Shown in pieces: positions 7,517 to 15,683 of a stretch of DNA of 27,999 nt. Under the pieces are notes generated by a model that worked only from the letters and a program-made list of their open reading frames with translations, was not told the origin of the DNA and did not search any database. The DNA comes from CAIOGO01 sp964447445 (lineage in GTDB: Bacteria > Bipolaricaulota > Bipolaricaulia > UBA7950 > UBA9294), in assembly GCA_964447445.1 (NCBI GenBank), contig CAYUSW010000034.1:1-27999 (forward strand), written 5' to 3'. The position numbers and the translations under genes were made by a program. Every line of letters starts with the position of its first letter. The first letter of the stretch is position 1.

Positions 7517-9426
7517 CCCGCATCCGTGGCGGCTACGTCGGGCGGGTACTCGACGTCGATCTCTCGCGAAGACGTACCGAGATACGGCCTCTGGACCCGG
7601 GGCTTGCGCGCGCGTACCTCGGCGGGAGCGGGCTCGGCGCGAGAGTGTTGTGGGACGAGGTGGGACCAGCCGTGGACCCGCTCTCGCCCGACGCTGTCCT
7701 CATCGTCGCGACAGGCCCCTTGACGGGGACCGCGTGGCCGTGCTCGGGCCGCACCGAGGCGATCGCGCGGTCGCCGCTGACGGGGATCTACGGGGACTCC
7801 AACGCAGGCGGGACTTTCGGTCCGGGGCTCAAGTTCGCCGGCGTGGACGCTCTGATCGTGCGCGGCGCAGCGGACCACCCCGCGCTGCTTCGCATTGTGG
7901 ACGGGGCGGCGACGATCGAAGACGCGGGCGACGTTTGGGGGCTCGACACGATCCAGACGGAAGCGGCGCTGCGGGGCCGGTTCCGCGAACCCTCGCTTCA
8001 AGTAGCCTGCATCGGACCGGCGGGGGAGCAGGGAGTGCGCTTCGCTTCGATCCAGGCGACGCCGAATCGCAGCTTCGGGCGCTGCGGCCTCGGCGCGGTG
8101 ATGGGATCGAAGCGGCTGAAGGCGATCGCTGCGTCAGGAACCGGGCGGGTCCCGATCGCGGATCCGGGGCCGTTTGGCGCCTTGGCCAAGGAGATGCACG
8201 CTCGCATTCGCGCCAACGTCATGTTCCCGGCCTGCTCGCGCTTCGGCACGCCCGGCCTCGTGCGAGTCGTGAACGAGATCGGCCGCTTCCCGACGCGCAA
8301 TTTCCAGGACGGCGAGTTCGCGGAGGTGGAGGCGATCAGCGGCGAGACCCTGCGCGAGCGCTACTTCGTCCGCGACACAGGCTGTTACGCATGCCCCGTG
8401 CGCTGCGACAAGGTGTACCGGATCGAGGCGGGTCGCTTCGCGGGCCTCGAGACGTCGAGCGTCGAGTACGAGACACTCAATGCGTTGGGCGCGGGCCTCG
8501 GGAACGCGGACCTGGAGGCGATCCTTTTCGCCGGCGACCGCTGCGATCGCCTTGGAATGGACACGATCTCCACCGGACGTGCCATTGGGTTCGTGATGGA
8601 ACTCGTTCAGCGGGGGATCCTGACGCGGGGCGATCTCGACGGACTCGACGGAACCTGGGGCGACGTGGCGACCCTCCTCGGGCTCATCGAGCGCATCGCG
8701 GCGCGCCAGGGCATCGGCGACGTGCTGGCCGGCGGGGTTCGGCGAGCCGCCGCGACGCTCGGTCCTGCGGCGCAGCCCTATGCCATGGAGGTCAAGGGGA
8801 TGGAGATCCCGGCCCAGGACGGGCGGGCGCAGCAGTCCATGGGACTCGCTCACGTGACGTCGAATCGTGGCGCCGACCACCTGAAGGCGTTCCCGACGAT
8901 TGACGAGACGGGGAGTCCCGCGGAGGTGCTGCGCCGCTACGGCTCCGCTTTCCTCCCTGAGATGGCGGACCCGCACAGCGTGAAGCACAAGCCTTTCCTG
9001 GTCAAGGATGGCGAGGATTTCGGCGCGGTCGTGGACTCGGTGGGCGTGTGCAAATCGGGCGGGACCTTCGTGATGGCCGAGATCTACTGGCCCGATATCG
9101 CTGCCGGGGTGAGTCGAGCCACCGGCCTGGAGCTTGATCAGGACGAGTTGCGCGAGATCGGCGAGCGCATCGTCAACCTGGCGCGGGCCTACAACGCTCG
9201 CCTTGGCGTGGGACGGCGCGACGACCGCCTGCCGGAGCGGATGACCGCGGTGCCTTCTCCGGCCCGCGGCGCGCGAGGAGAGGTCGCTCGCGCGCCGGAG
9301 ATGCTCGACGAGTACTACGCCCTGCGAGGCTGGGATGAGGCGACGGGGTGGCCGACGAAGGATACGCTCAGCCGACTGGGGCTCGACGACGTCGGACGGG
9401 TCCTGTGGGAGGATGTTGATGGGTAG
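7513..9426 (+). CDS. Tungsten-type aldehyde:ferredoxin oxidoreductase 2
   Basis: A second AOR, 637 aa. I chose TTG 7513 because it forms a TTGA overlap with the previous stop and has a GAGGAGG ribosome site just upstream; the product then begins about nine residues before the conserved GRVLDVDLSRR strand. Further family blocks are YLGGSGLGARVLWDE, SPLTGIYGDSNAGG, CIGPAGEQG and GLGAVMGSKRLKA. The 4Fe-4S ligands are C291, C294 and C298 (CYACPVRC) plus C513 in DSVGVCKSG. It is clearly a paralogue of the gene before it but diverged through most of its length, so the two probably differ in substrate or form a heteromer. No small ferredoxin subunit lies next to this pair; the PreA-like protein and the GlcF-like protein downstream are possible electron partners. 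Confidence 0.92.
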   Translation: MTRIRGGYVGRVLDVDLSRRRTEIRPLDPGLARAYLGGSGLGARVLWDEVGPAVDPLSPDAVLIVATGPLTGTAWPCSGRTEAIARSPLTGIYGDSNAGGTFGPGLKFAGVDALIVRGAADHPALLRIVDGAATIEDAGDVWGLDTIQTEAALRGRFREPSLQVACIGPAGEQGVRFASIQATPNRSFGRCGLGAVMGSKRLKAIAASGTGRVPIADPGPFGALAKEMHARIRANVMFPACSRFGTPGLVRVVNEIGRFPTRNFQDGEFAEVEAISGETLRERYFVRDTGCYACPVRCDKVYRIEAGRFAGLETSSVEYETLNALGAGLGNADLEAILFAGDRCDRLGMDTISTGRAIGFVMELVQRGILTRGDLDGLDGTWGDVATLLGLIERIAARQGIGDVLAGGVRRAAATLGPAAQPYAMEVKGMEIPAQDGRAQQSMGLAHVTSNRGADHLKAFPTIDETGSPAEVLRRYGSAFLPEMADPHSVKHKPFLVKDGEDFGAVVDSVGVCKSGGTFVMAEIYWPDIAAGVSRATGLELDQDELREIGERIVNLARAYNARLGVGRRDDRLPERMTAVPSPARGARGEVARAPEMLDEYYALRGWDEATGWPTKDTLSRLGLDDVGRVLWEDVDG

Positions 9427-10750
9427 ACGCGTCGTGCTCGGTGGAGCGGTCCTGGCGAGCGCGGAGTCCGCGCTGGAAGAAGGTTGGGGGCTGGCTATCG
9501 AGAACGACCTTGTCGCCTCGCTTGGGCCCAATGACGCTCTGCTTGCTGCCGCCGGAGACGCGGCGATCACGGACGCAAGGAACCTCCTTCTCTGTCCGGG
9601 ATTCGTGAATGCGCACCAGCACGCGTACGGCGTCCTCGCGCACGGGATGCCGGTCGGCGATGTGCCTCCGCGGGGGTTCGACCGCTTCCTGGCGGAATAC
9701 TGGTGGCCCAGGGTCGAGGATTGCCTCGACGCTCCGATGATCGAAGCTGCGATGGCTCTGGCATGTGTCGAGATGATCCGATGCGGGGTCACGACTTTCT
9801 GCGATGTGCTGGAGGCGCCGCTCTCCGAGAACGGCATCCTCGAGCGCGAGGCCGAGGTCGTCGAGCGATCCGGGCTCCGCGCCGTGCTGTGCCTCGAGGC
9901 ATCGGAGCGCCACGGGGCAGCGGCGGCTCGCCGGGCTCTAGACGAGAACGAGCAATTCGCCCGAGCGCGGAGAAGCGACGGCGCGGTTCGCGGTATGCAG
10001 TGTCTGCACACGAGCTTCACGTGTTCGGAGAGCCTCGTCCGGGCGGCGAAGGAGAGCGCGGCCCGGGCCGGGTCCAGCCTGCACCTGCACCTCTCGGAGA
10101 GCTCCTACGAACCGGAGGAGTGTCTCCGCCGCTATGGCTTGCGCCCTGTCTTCTGGTACGACCGGCTGGGGATGTGGGACGAGACAGTCCTTGCGTCGCA
10201 GGGCGTCGCGTTGTCGGACGACGAGATCGCGCGGTTGGCAGAGCAGCGCGTTCGCGTGGCCCACATGCCGCTCTCCAATTGCGAGGTCGGAGGCGGGATT
10301 GCGCCTGTGCCGCACATGATCGAACGCGGGATCCATGCAGGGCTGGGAACAGACGGCTACATCAACGATCCGTTCGAGGTGATGCGCGCTGCGTTTCTCC
10401 TTCACAAGGGAGCGCTACGCGATCCCACGGTCATGCCGGCCCGGGTTGTCGTCGCGATGGCGACCGCGTGGGGTGCCGCGGCTGTGGGGCGGCCCGAGAC
10501 GGGCCGGCTTGCCCCCGGGCAAGCCGCTGACGTCATCGGCATCAGCCTTGCCGCCGACACGCCGATCATTCCCGAAAACGTACTGGACCAACTGGTGTTG
10601 TTCCGAGGTCGGGGCGACGTGCGGCTGTCGATCGTGGCCGGGCGCGACGTGCTGAGAGACGGCGTCGTTCAGACGATGGACGAGGACGAAGCTCGCGCGG
10701 CCGCCCGCCGCGAAGCGGTGCGGCTCTGGGAAGGAGGACGCCGTGGCTGA
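9419..10750 (+). CDS. SsnA-like amidohydrolase/deaminase with an altered metal site
   Basis: A protein of 443 aa. The start is ATG 9419 because GGGAGG at 9407-9412 sits six bases upstream, which rules out the ATG at 9413. It belongs to the COG0402 amidohydrolases (guanine deaminase, SsnA, TrzN). H66 and H68 (NAHQHAY), H224 (LHLHLSE) and D312 (GLGTDG) are where the metal ligands should be. The YWWPRVEDCLD segment and overall layout resemble SsnA of purine-catabolism clusters. The fourth histidine, expected in an AHG/AHC motif after strand 6, is missing: the sequence reads TVLASQGVALS, with S260/Q261 at that place. The enzyme may therefore bind metal differently or be inactive. It overlaps the AOR before it and the PreA-like gene after it by 8 bases each. 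Confidence 0.85.
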   Translation: MGRRVVLGGAVLASAESALEEGWGLAIENDLVASLGPNDALLAAAGDAAITDARNLLLCPGFVNAHQHAYGVLAHGMPVGDVPPRGFDRFLAEYWWPRVEDCLDAPMIEAAMALACVEMIRCGVTTFCDVLEAPLSENGILEREAEVVERSGLRAVLCLEASERHGAAAARRALDENEQFARARRSDGAVRGMQCLHTSFTCSESLVRAAKESAARAGSSLHLHLSESSYEPEECLRRYGLRPVFWYDRLGMWDETVLASQGVALSDDEIARLAEQRVRVAHMPLSNCEVGGGIAPVPHMIERGIHAGLGTDGYINDPFEVMRAAFLLHKGALRDPTVMPARVVVAMATAWGAAAVGRPETGRLAPGQAADVIGISLAADTPIIPENVLDQLVLFRGRGDVRLSIVAGRDVLRDGVVQTMDEDEARAAARREAVRLWEGGRRG

Positions 10751-11798
10751 CCTCCGCGTCGACATCGGCGGGCTCGAACTTGCGCACCCGCTCCTCCTAG
10801 CGTCCGGCCCGCTCTCGTGGAACGGACAGGCCATTGCGCGCGCGCATCGAGCCGACGCGGCCGCGGTGGTTACGAAGACGATCAGCCGCCGAGCAGCGAA
10901 ACAGCCGTCTCCCCACCTCGTTTGCCTCGATGGCGGAGTGCTCAACGCAGAGCGCTGGTCGGACCTCGAGCCCGGCCAGTGGATCGGCACGGAGATCCCG
11001 CTTGCGAAGGGTGCGGGCGCGCGGGTGATCGCCAGCGTCGGGCTCACCCCTGCCGACGTAGAGGCGCTGGCCCCCTCGCTGGAGAAAGCGGGCGCGGACG
11101 CGCTCGAAGTGGTTTCCTACAATGAAGGCACGCTTCCCCAGCTTGTCGAGGCGGCGGTCCGCCGGGTCCGAGTCCCGGTGTTTGCCAAGCTGTCTCTGAG
11201 CGGCCGCAACATCGAACGAACAGCGCGGGCATGCGTCGAACGGGGTGCGAGCGCGCTCACCGTCGCCGACTCGGCGGGCCCGGCGCTGCGGGTCGATGTG
11301 CGATCGCGCCGGCCGCTCCTGGGTGCCTCGCCGGGATGGTTATCCGGTCCATCGATTCTGCCGCTGGCCCTCTACGCAGTCGCCACCGTGCACAGGGCTG
11401 TGGCGATCCCCGTGATCGGGACCGGCGGCGTGGAAACGGCCGACGCGGCCGTCGAGATGCTGCTCGCGGGCGCGAGTGCGGTGGGGATGTGCAGTGGACC
11501 GCTCGTGCACGGCCTCGATATCTTCGGCCGAGTCCTCCAGGAACTTTCCCGCCGCTTGGACGAGCTCGGCTTCGGGTCGGCTGCCGATGCTGTGGGTGCT
11601 GTCCGAGGGGAGGCGTCAGGGCCCGCTCGGATGCAGCTGGACGCATCGATCTGCACGGGGTGCGGTACGTGCGTCGGTGTCTGTCCATACGAAGCGCGGC
11701 GCAGCCCCGATGGGGTCGGCGAGGCGTGCCGCGGGTGCGGCCTCTGCGTCTCGGTTTGCCCGACGGGCGCGCTTGCCTGGGAAGGGAGAGGACCTTGA
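10743..11798 (+). CDS. PreA/dihydroorotate dehydrogenase-like flavoprotein with C-terminal ferredoxin domain
   Basis: A protein of 351 aa from GTG 10743. Residues 1-285 form an FMN-binding TIM barrel like dihydroorotate dehydrogenase and the C-terminal part of dihydropyrimidine dehydrogenase: LAHPLLLASGPLS near the start, FAKLSLSGRN in the middle, and a phosphate-binding PVIGTGGVETADAAVEMLLAGA stretch followed by AVGMCSGPL. Residues 300-345 carry two 4Fe-4S sites, C304/C307/C310/C314 and C329/C332/C335/C339. The catalytic loop that usually reads NxSCP reads VVSYNEG here, with Y126 where a Cys or Ser base is expected, so the substrate or chemistry probably differs. A pyrimidine, hydantoin or other N-heterocycle reductase/dehydrogenase is the likely class. 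No PreT-type partner is present. The stop overlaps the next gene as TTGA. Confidence 0.85.
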   Translation: MADLRVDIGGLELAHPLLLASGPLSWNGQAIARAHRADAAAVVTKTISRRAAKQPSPHLVCLDGGVLNAERWSDLEPGQWIGTEIPLAKGAGARVIASVGLTPADVEALAPSLEKAGADALEVVSYNEGTLPQLVEAAVRRVRVPVFAKLSLSGRNIERTARACVERGASALTVADSAGPALRVDVRSRRPLLGASPGWLSGPSILPLALYAVATVHRAVAIPVIGTGGVETADAAVEMLLAGASAVGMCSGPLVHGLDIFGRVLQELSRRLDELGFGSAADAVGAVRGEASGPARMQLDASICTGCGTCVGVCPYEARRSPDGVGEACRGCGLCVSVCPTGALAWEGRGP

Positions 11799-13123
11799 TT
11801 CTCGTTCGTGGGGTTTCGTATCTCGTGCGGGACGCAGACCGCATCGAGCGCGACGTCGACGTCCTGATCGAGGGGACGCGGATTGCGCGGATCGGTCGGG
11901 TCGATCCACTCCAACTCGGAGCGGGGGCGACCGTGCTTGAAGGTCGAGGACGCGCGCTGGTGCCTGGGTTCGTGAACGCGCACACGCACTTGTACCAATC
12001 CATGCTCAAAGGCCGGCGCGACGATCTCCCGCTCGTCGAGTGGTGCGATACGGTGACGTTCCCGTTCGTGCGGCGCGTGCTGGACGACGCCTGGCATCGC
12101 GGACGGACGGAGGTCGGCCGGTTGTGGTCCGCGCTCGGGGCGATCGAGATGATCCGCAGCGGGATCACGTCGTTCGTCGACATGGACATGGATCTGGACG
12201 GCGTGATCTCAACGTGGGTCGAGATCGGAATCCGTGGCGTCGCGGCCATGGAACTGGTCGATCGGTGGGTGCCGCAGGACCTCATGCTGTCTCTCGAGGA
12301 GACGAAGGACGATGCCCTGCGCCTGATCGAAACATGGCACGGCGTTCCGAAGGAAAGCCCGCTCGTCACGGTGTTCCTGGCACCTTCGGCTCCGTTCACG
12401 TCGAGCGAAGAGCTGCTCAGATTCATTCGCGAGCAGGCCGACGCGCACGACCTTGGGATCCAAACACACGTTTCGGAGACCGCATGGGAGGTCGAGGAGT
12501 CGCTCCGCCTAACTGGCAGGACGCCGCTCGCGTACCTCGAGTCGGTCGGCTTCCTCACGAGACCGATCACGGCCGCCCACTGCGTGCACCTAACGAAGGA
12601 AGAGGTCGACCTCGCCGCGCGGCGAGACGTCGCCGTCATCTACAACCCGAAGAGCAATATGAAGCTTGGGAGTGGCGTCGCTCCCGTCGTCGCGTTGCGC
12701 CGCGCGGGGGTGCGCATCGGCCTCGGGACGGATGGGGCGGCGTCGAACGATCTTCTTGACCCGTTCGAGGAAATGCGCGCGGCCGCCCTGCTGCAGAAGG
12801 CGGCTGCTCAGGATCCGACGGTCCTCGGTGCGCGCGACGTGTTCCGGTTTGCCACAGAAGGCGGCGCGCTCGCGTGCCGCCTCGATGCGGGCACGATCGA
12901 CGAGGGGCGGCTGGCCGACGTCGCGCTCATCGGCCTCGGCGGGGCGCACCTCTTTCGGCTGACGGACGAGATCGTGCCCGCGCTCGTCTACTGCGCCCGC
13001 GCTGACGACGTCGAAAGTGTCGTCATCAATGGGCGCGTCGTGATGAGAGATCGGGAGATTCTGACCCTCGACGAGTCGGCCGTGCTCGAAGAGGCCAAGA
13101 GAGTGGGTGAACGATATGCGTGA
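11795..13123 (+). CDS. MtaD/TrzN-like amidohydrolase (probable aminohydrolase/deaminase)
   Basis: A protein of 442 aa. I chose TTG 11795, which overlaps the previous stop as TTGA and has a GGGAGAGGA ribosome site. It is a COG0402 amidohydrolase with an intact mononuclear metal site: H63 and H65 (NAHTH), H225 (QTHVSE), H262 (AAHC) and D313 (GTDGAASND). The block NPKSNMKLGSGVAPV followed by EMRAAALLQK is typical of 5'-methylthioadenosine/S-adenosylhomocysteine deaminase and triazine hydrolases. The likely reaction is hydrolytic deamination of a purine- or triazine-like ring or nucleoside. It is the intact counterpart of the altered amidohydrolase two genes upstream. A strict substrate call is not possible. 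Confidence 0.9.
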   Translation: MILVRGVSYLVRDADRIERDVDVLIEGTRIARIGRVDPLQLGAGATVLEGRGRALVPGFVNAHTHLYQSMLKGRRDDLPLVEWCDTVTFPFVRRVLDDAWHRGRTEVGRLWSALGAIEMIRSGITSFVDMDMDLDGVISTWVEIGIRGVAAMELVDRWVPQDLMLSLEETKDDALRLIETWHGVPKESPLVTVFLAPSAPFTSSEELLRFIREQADAHDLGIQTHVSETAWEVEESLRLTGRTPLAYLESVGFLTRPITAAHCVHLTKEEVDLAARRDVAVIYNPKSNMKLGSGVAPVVALRRAGVRIGLGTDGAASNDLLDPFEEMRAAALLQKAAAQDPTVLGARDVFRFATEGGALACRLDAGTIDEGRLADVALIGLGGAHLFRLTDEIVPALVYCARADDVESVVINGRVVMRDREILTLDESAVLEEAKRVGERYA

Positions 13124-14525
13124 GAGCGTAACTGCCGCGATGGGCGCCATCGTCGGCTTCGAGCATGTGTCCGATCGTCTCGTGGACCGTCTCTGCTACT
13201 CGCGGGACTGCGGGCCGGATAAGGCAGGCATCCCGAGCGTCATCGTCCGTCCGGCGACGACGGAGGAGGTGTCGGCGATCGTTCGCTGGGCGAACGATCA
13301 CGGTCATCCTCTCTACACGCGCGGGCGGGCGACGACGTTCCTCGGAAGCGGCGTGAAGGACGGCGTGATCCTTCTGGAGACGACGCGCATGAACCGCGTC
13401 GAGCAGATCGATCCCGCAGCGCGCCTCGTGGTCGCGCAAGCCGGCGCAATCTGGCACGGGGTCGACGCCGACCTGCACCGAGAGGGCTGGGAGTTGGGTG
13501 TGCCGGGCGGCGGCGGGTTGTTCTCCTGCACGATCGGCGGGACCGTGGCCGTGAACGCGACGCCTCACGGGGCGACGGAGTACGGGATGACCGGCGACCA
13601 CGTCCTCGCGCTCGAGGTCGTCCTCCCAACCGGCGAGATCGTGCGAACGGGATCGTGGGCAAACCCGGCATCCGAGCCGATCGAGCGCAACGCCAACGGA
13701 GCTGACCTGGCCGGGCTGTTCATTGGGTCGTACGGCATCCTCGGGATCATCACGCGCGTGGTCTACCGCATTCAGCGCGTCCCCGAGTGCGAACTCTTCC
13801 GCTTCTACGCGTTCGATGACTACCACCGCGCGATCGAAGCTGCGACGGGCATCCAGGGCCGCGGGGCGGCGACGTTCGTGGTCGGGCTGTTTGGCGGCCC
13901 GAACCCGACGGGCGAGGAGGGCGACGGCTTCCTGCACGTGGTCGTGCGCGATCGCGCGGTGGCGGCCGAAGCGCGGGTTCGCGAAGCCGAGGCGATCTGC
14001 GAGTCGCACCGCGGGCGGCCGCGGCCGGCGGAAGGGACCCGGCATTACTGGCAGGAACACATGTATTCTTGGCTGCGCAACAGCGGGCCCAGCGCGTACT
14101 ACAGCGATCGGCCGTTCTTCTGCCCCGAGGTGGCCGGGTTCGTGTCGTCGCGCGGGCTGGCCGATGCGATCGCGCTCTTCCGCGCAATGAAGGCAGAGCG
14201 AGAGACGGAGTTCGAGGCGCACGGGATCCGCGTCAAGGGCGTGGACGCCTACTTCTCACGTCACGGCGCCTACCTCTGGATCGACACGCTCTATGACGAA
14301 CGCCGTCCTGATGCGTGGGCTTACGGCATGCAGCTCCGAAGCGAGATCGCGGAGCGCATGTTCACCGACGGGCGGATGAGTCCCGGGGGGCTGGGTGCGG
14401 GCATCTCGCCCCACATCATGCCCAAGCTGGGGACGGCGTACGAGCTCCTGCGTTCGATCAAGCGGACGCTCGATCCGAACGGAATTCTGAACCCCGGACT
14501 CCTGGTCGGCGAGGAGGGGCAATGA
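13116..14525 (+). CDS. GlcD-type FAD-linked oxidoreductase
   Basis: A protein of 469 aa from ATG 13116. A GGTGA sequence five bases upstream supports this start; GTG 13107 is a possible alternative three codons earlier. The N-terminal half is a PCMH-type FAD domain of the vanillyl-alcohol oxidase family: SVIVRPATTEEVSAIVRWA (about 40-60), the GRATTFLG loop, VPGGGGLFSCTIGGTVAVNA and GDHVLALEVVLPTGEIVRTG. The C-terminal half is the substrate cap and ends in RTLDPNGILNPGLL, the usual GlcD/lactate-dehydrogenase tail. Such enzymes oxidise 2-hydroxy acids or alcohols. The GlcF-like Fe-S gene overlaps its end as ATGA, so the two probably form a complex that passes electrons through 4Fe-4S clusters to quinone or another acceptor. 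Substrate unknown. Confidence 0.9.
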   Translation: MRESVTAAMGAIVGFEHVSDRLVDRLCYSRDCGPDKAGIPSVIVRPATTEEVSAIVRWANDHGHPLYTRGRATTFLGSGVKDGVILLETTRMNRVEQIDPAARLVVAQAGAIWHGVDADLHREGWELGVPGGGGLFSCTIGGTVAVNATPHGATEYGMTGDHVLALEVVLPTGEIVRTGSWANPASEPIERNANGADLAGLFIGSYGILGIITRVVYRIQRVPECELFRFYAFDDYHRAIEAATGIQGRGAATFVVGLFGGPNPTGEEGDGFLHVVVRDRAVAAEARVREAEAICESHRGRPRPAEGTRHYWQEHMYSWLRNSGPSAYYSDRPFFCPEVAGFVSSRGLADAIALFRAMKAERETEFEAHGIRVKGVDAYFSRHGAYLWIDTLYDERRPDAWAYGMQLRSEIAERMFTDGRMSPGGLGAGISPHIMPKLGTAYELLRSIKRTLDPNGILNPGLLVGEEGQ

Positions 14526-15664
14526 AGCTTGCTCAGTACACGAATCAGATCTACAGCTGCCTGCGGTGCGGCTTCTGCTTCGACCACGCCGTGGGAGGGC
14601 AGGAGAAGATCTGTCCGTCCTACGTCACGTGCGGCATGGAGTCCTACGGGGCGCGCGGGAAGATGGCGATCGCTCGCGCGCTCGTGGACGGCGCCCTAGA
14701 CTACGATGCCGATGTCGCGAGCCGCGTCTACGCATGCACGGAGTGCGGCGCCTGCGAGGAGCAGTGCTTCAAGTACCTCTCCCTGCTCGAGATCTATCGC
14801 GCGATGAAGTCCGATCTCGCCGAGCGCCGGCTCGTGCCGCAGGGACTCGCTGACGCGTGCCGCGCGACGGTCGAGACCGGGAACCCGTACGGGCAGGCGC
14901 GCGTGAAGAGGCTGCAGTGGGCGCCGGGGACGGCTCGCGTTGGGAAGAGGGCCGGAACCCTGTTCTTTGTCGGGTGCACCCCGAGCTATGTCCGCCGCGG
15001 CATCGCGAAGGGTGCGTACGAAGTTCTGGAGGCGGCTGGGATCGACTTTGCGCTTCTGGAGGATGAGGTCTGCTGTGGCCATCCCGATCTTGCTGCCGGC
15101 GACGTCGCGGCGGCACGAGAGGCCGCCGCGCGCAACGTTGCGGCGATCGAAGCGTCCGGAGCGACGGAGGTCGTGTTCGCCTGTCCTGGCTGCTTGCAGG
15201 TCTTCCGCGAGCAAGCGCCCGACTTGCTTGCGCGGCCGCTTCCGTTCCGGGCCGTGCACGTCACGGAGCTTCTCGGCGAGCGCGTGGCGGCCGGCACCCT
15301 CCGCTTCCGGAGGCAACCCAGGGTCGTTGCCTACCACGATCCGTGCAACTTAGGACGCGGGCTTGGAATCTACGCCGCGCCGCGCGGCGTCATCGACGCC
15401 GTGCCGGGCGCGCGGCGCGTGGAAATGCGGAGGACAAGCGCTGCGTCCTACTGCTGCGGAAACGGGGACTTCGTGCGCCTCGGCTACGAGCCGATGGCGG
15501 TGGAGAACGAGAGCGCCCGGTGGGCCGAGGCCGTTGCCACGGGCGCGGATCTCCTTCTCTCCGCCTGCCCTGCCTGTCAGATCGCGTTCCTCGACGCGAA
15601 GCGGCGGACGAAGTCGGCGCTGGAGGTCCTCGACGTGGTCGAGTGGTTGGCGACGGCGATCTAG
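14522..15664 (+). CDS. GlcF/HdrD-type iron-sulfur oxidoreductase subunit
   Basis: A protein of 380 aa with a GGAGGGG ribosome site before ATG 14522. Two N-terminal 4Fe-4S motifs are visible: C13/C16/C19 with C31 after an insertion, and C72/C75/C78/C82. Two cysteine-rich CCG domains follow, the first with DEVCCGHPD and FACPGC, the second with HDPCNLGRG, YCCGNGD and SACPAC. This layout matches GlcF, LldE/LutA-like and HdrD proteins, which take electrons from a flavoprotein partner; here that is the GlcD-type gene directly upstream. It may reduce quinone or a disulfide. The next gene starts 19 bases downstream, the largest gap in the operon, behind a GGGAGGG sequence. Confidence 0.9.
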   Translation: MKLAQYTNQIYSCLRCGFCFDHAVGGQEKICPSYVTCGMESYGARGKMAIARALVDGALDYDADVASRVYACTECGACEEQCFKYLSLLEIYRAMKSDLAERRLVPQGLADACRATVETGNPYGQARVKRLQWAPGTARVGKRAGTLFFVGCTPSYVRRGIAKGAYEVLEAAGIDFALLEDEVCCGHPDLAAGDVAAAREAAARNVAAIEASGATEVVFACPGCLQVFREQAPDLLARPLPFRAVHVTELLGERVAAGTLRFRRQPRVVAYHDPCNLGRGLGIYAAPRGVIDAVPGARRVEMRRTSAASYCCGNGDFVRLGYEPMAVENESARWAEAVATGADLLLSACPACQIAFLDAKRRTKSALEVLDVVEWLATAI

Positions 15665-15683
15665 GCGGGGGAGGGAGCGGAGC

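Noticed and set aside
8134..10020. Long minus-strand open frame of over 600 codons opposite AOR 2 and the first amidohydrolase
   Set aside because: It is opposite two genes with clear family motifs, its product is Arg/Ser/Ala-rich without domains, and such antisense frames are common in high-GC DNA.
11257..12639. Minus-strand open frame of 460 codons opposite the PreA-like and second amidohydrolase genes
   Set aside because: Ser/Arg-rich composition and no family motif; it is a shadow of the plus-strand genes.
5660..13123. Idea that the AORs and amidohydrolases replace FwdB and FwdA as a new formylmethanofuran dehydrogenase with Ftr
   Set aside because: FwdA belongs to a different, binuclear amidohydrolase subgroup with a carboxylated lysine, and FwdB is of the DMSO-reductase fold, not AOR. 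The two amidohydrolases inside the operon are of the mononuclear deaminase type. It remains a loose analogy.
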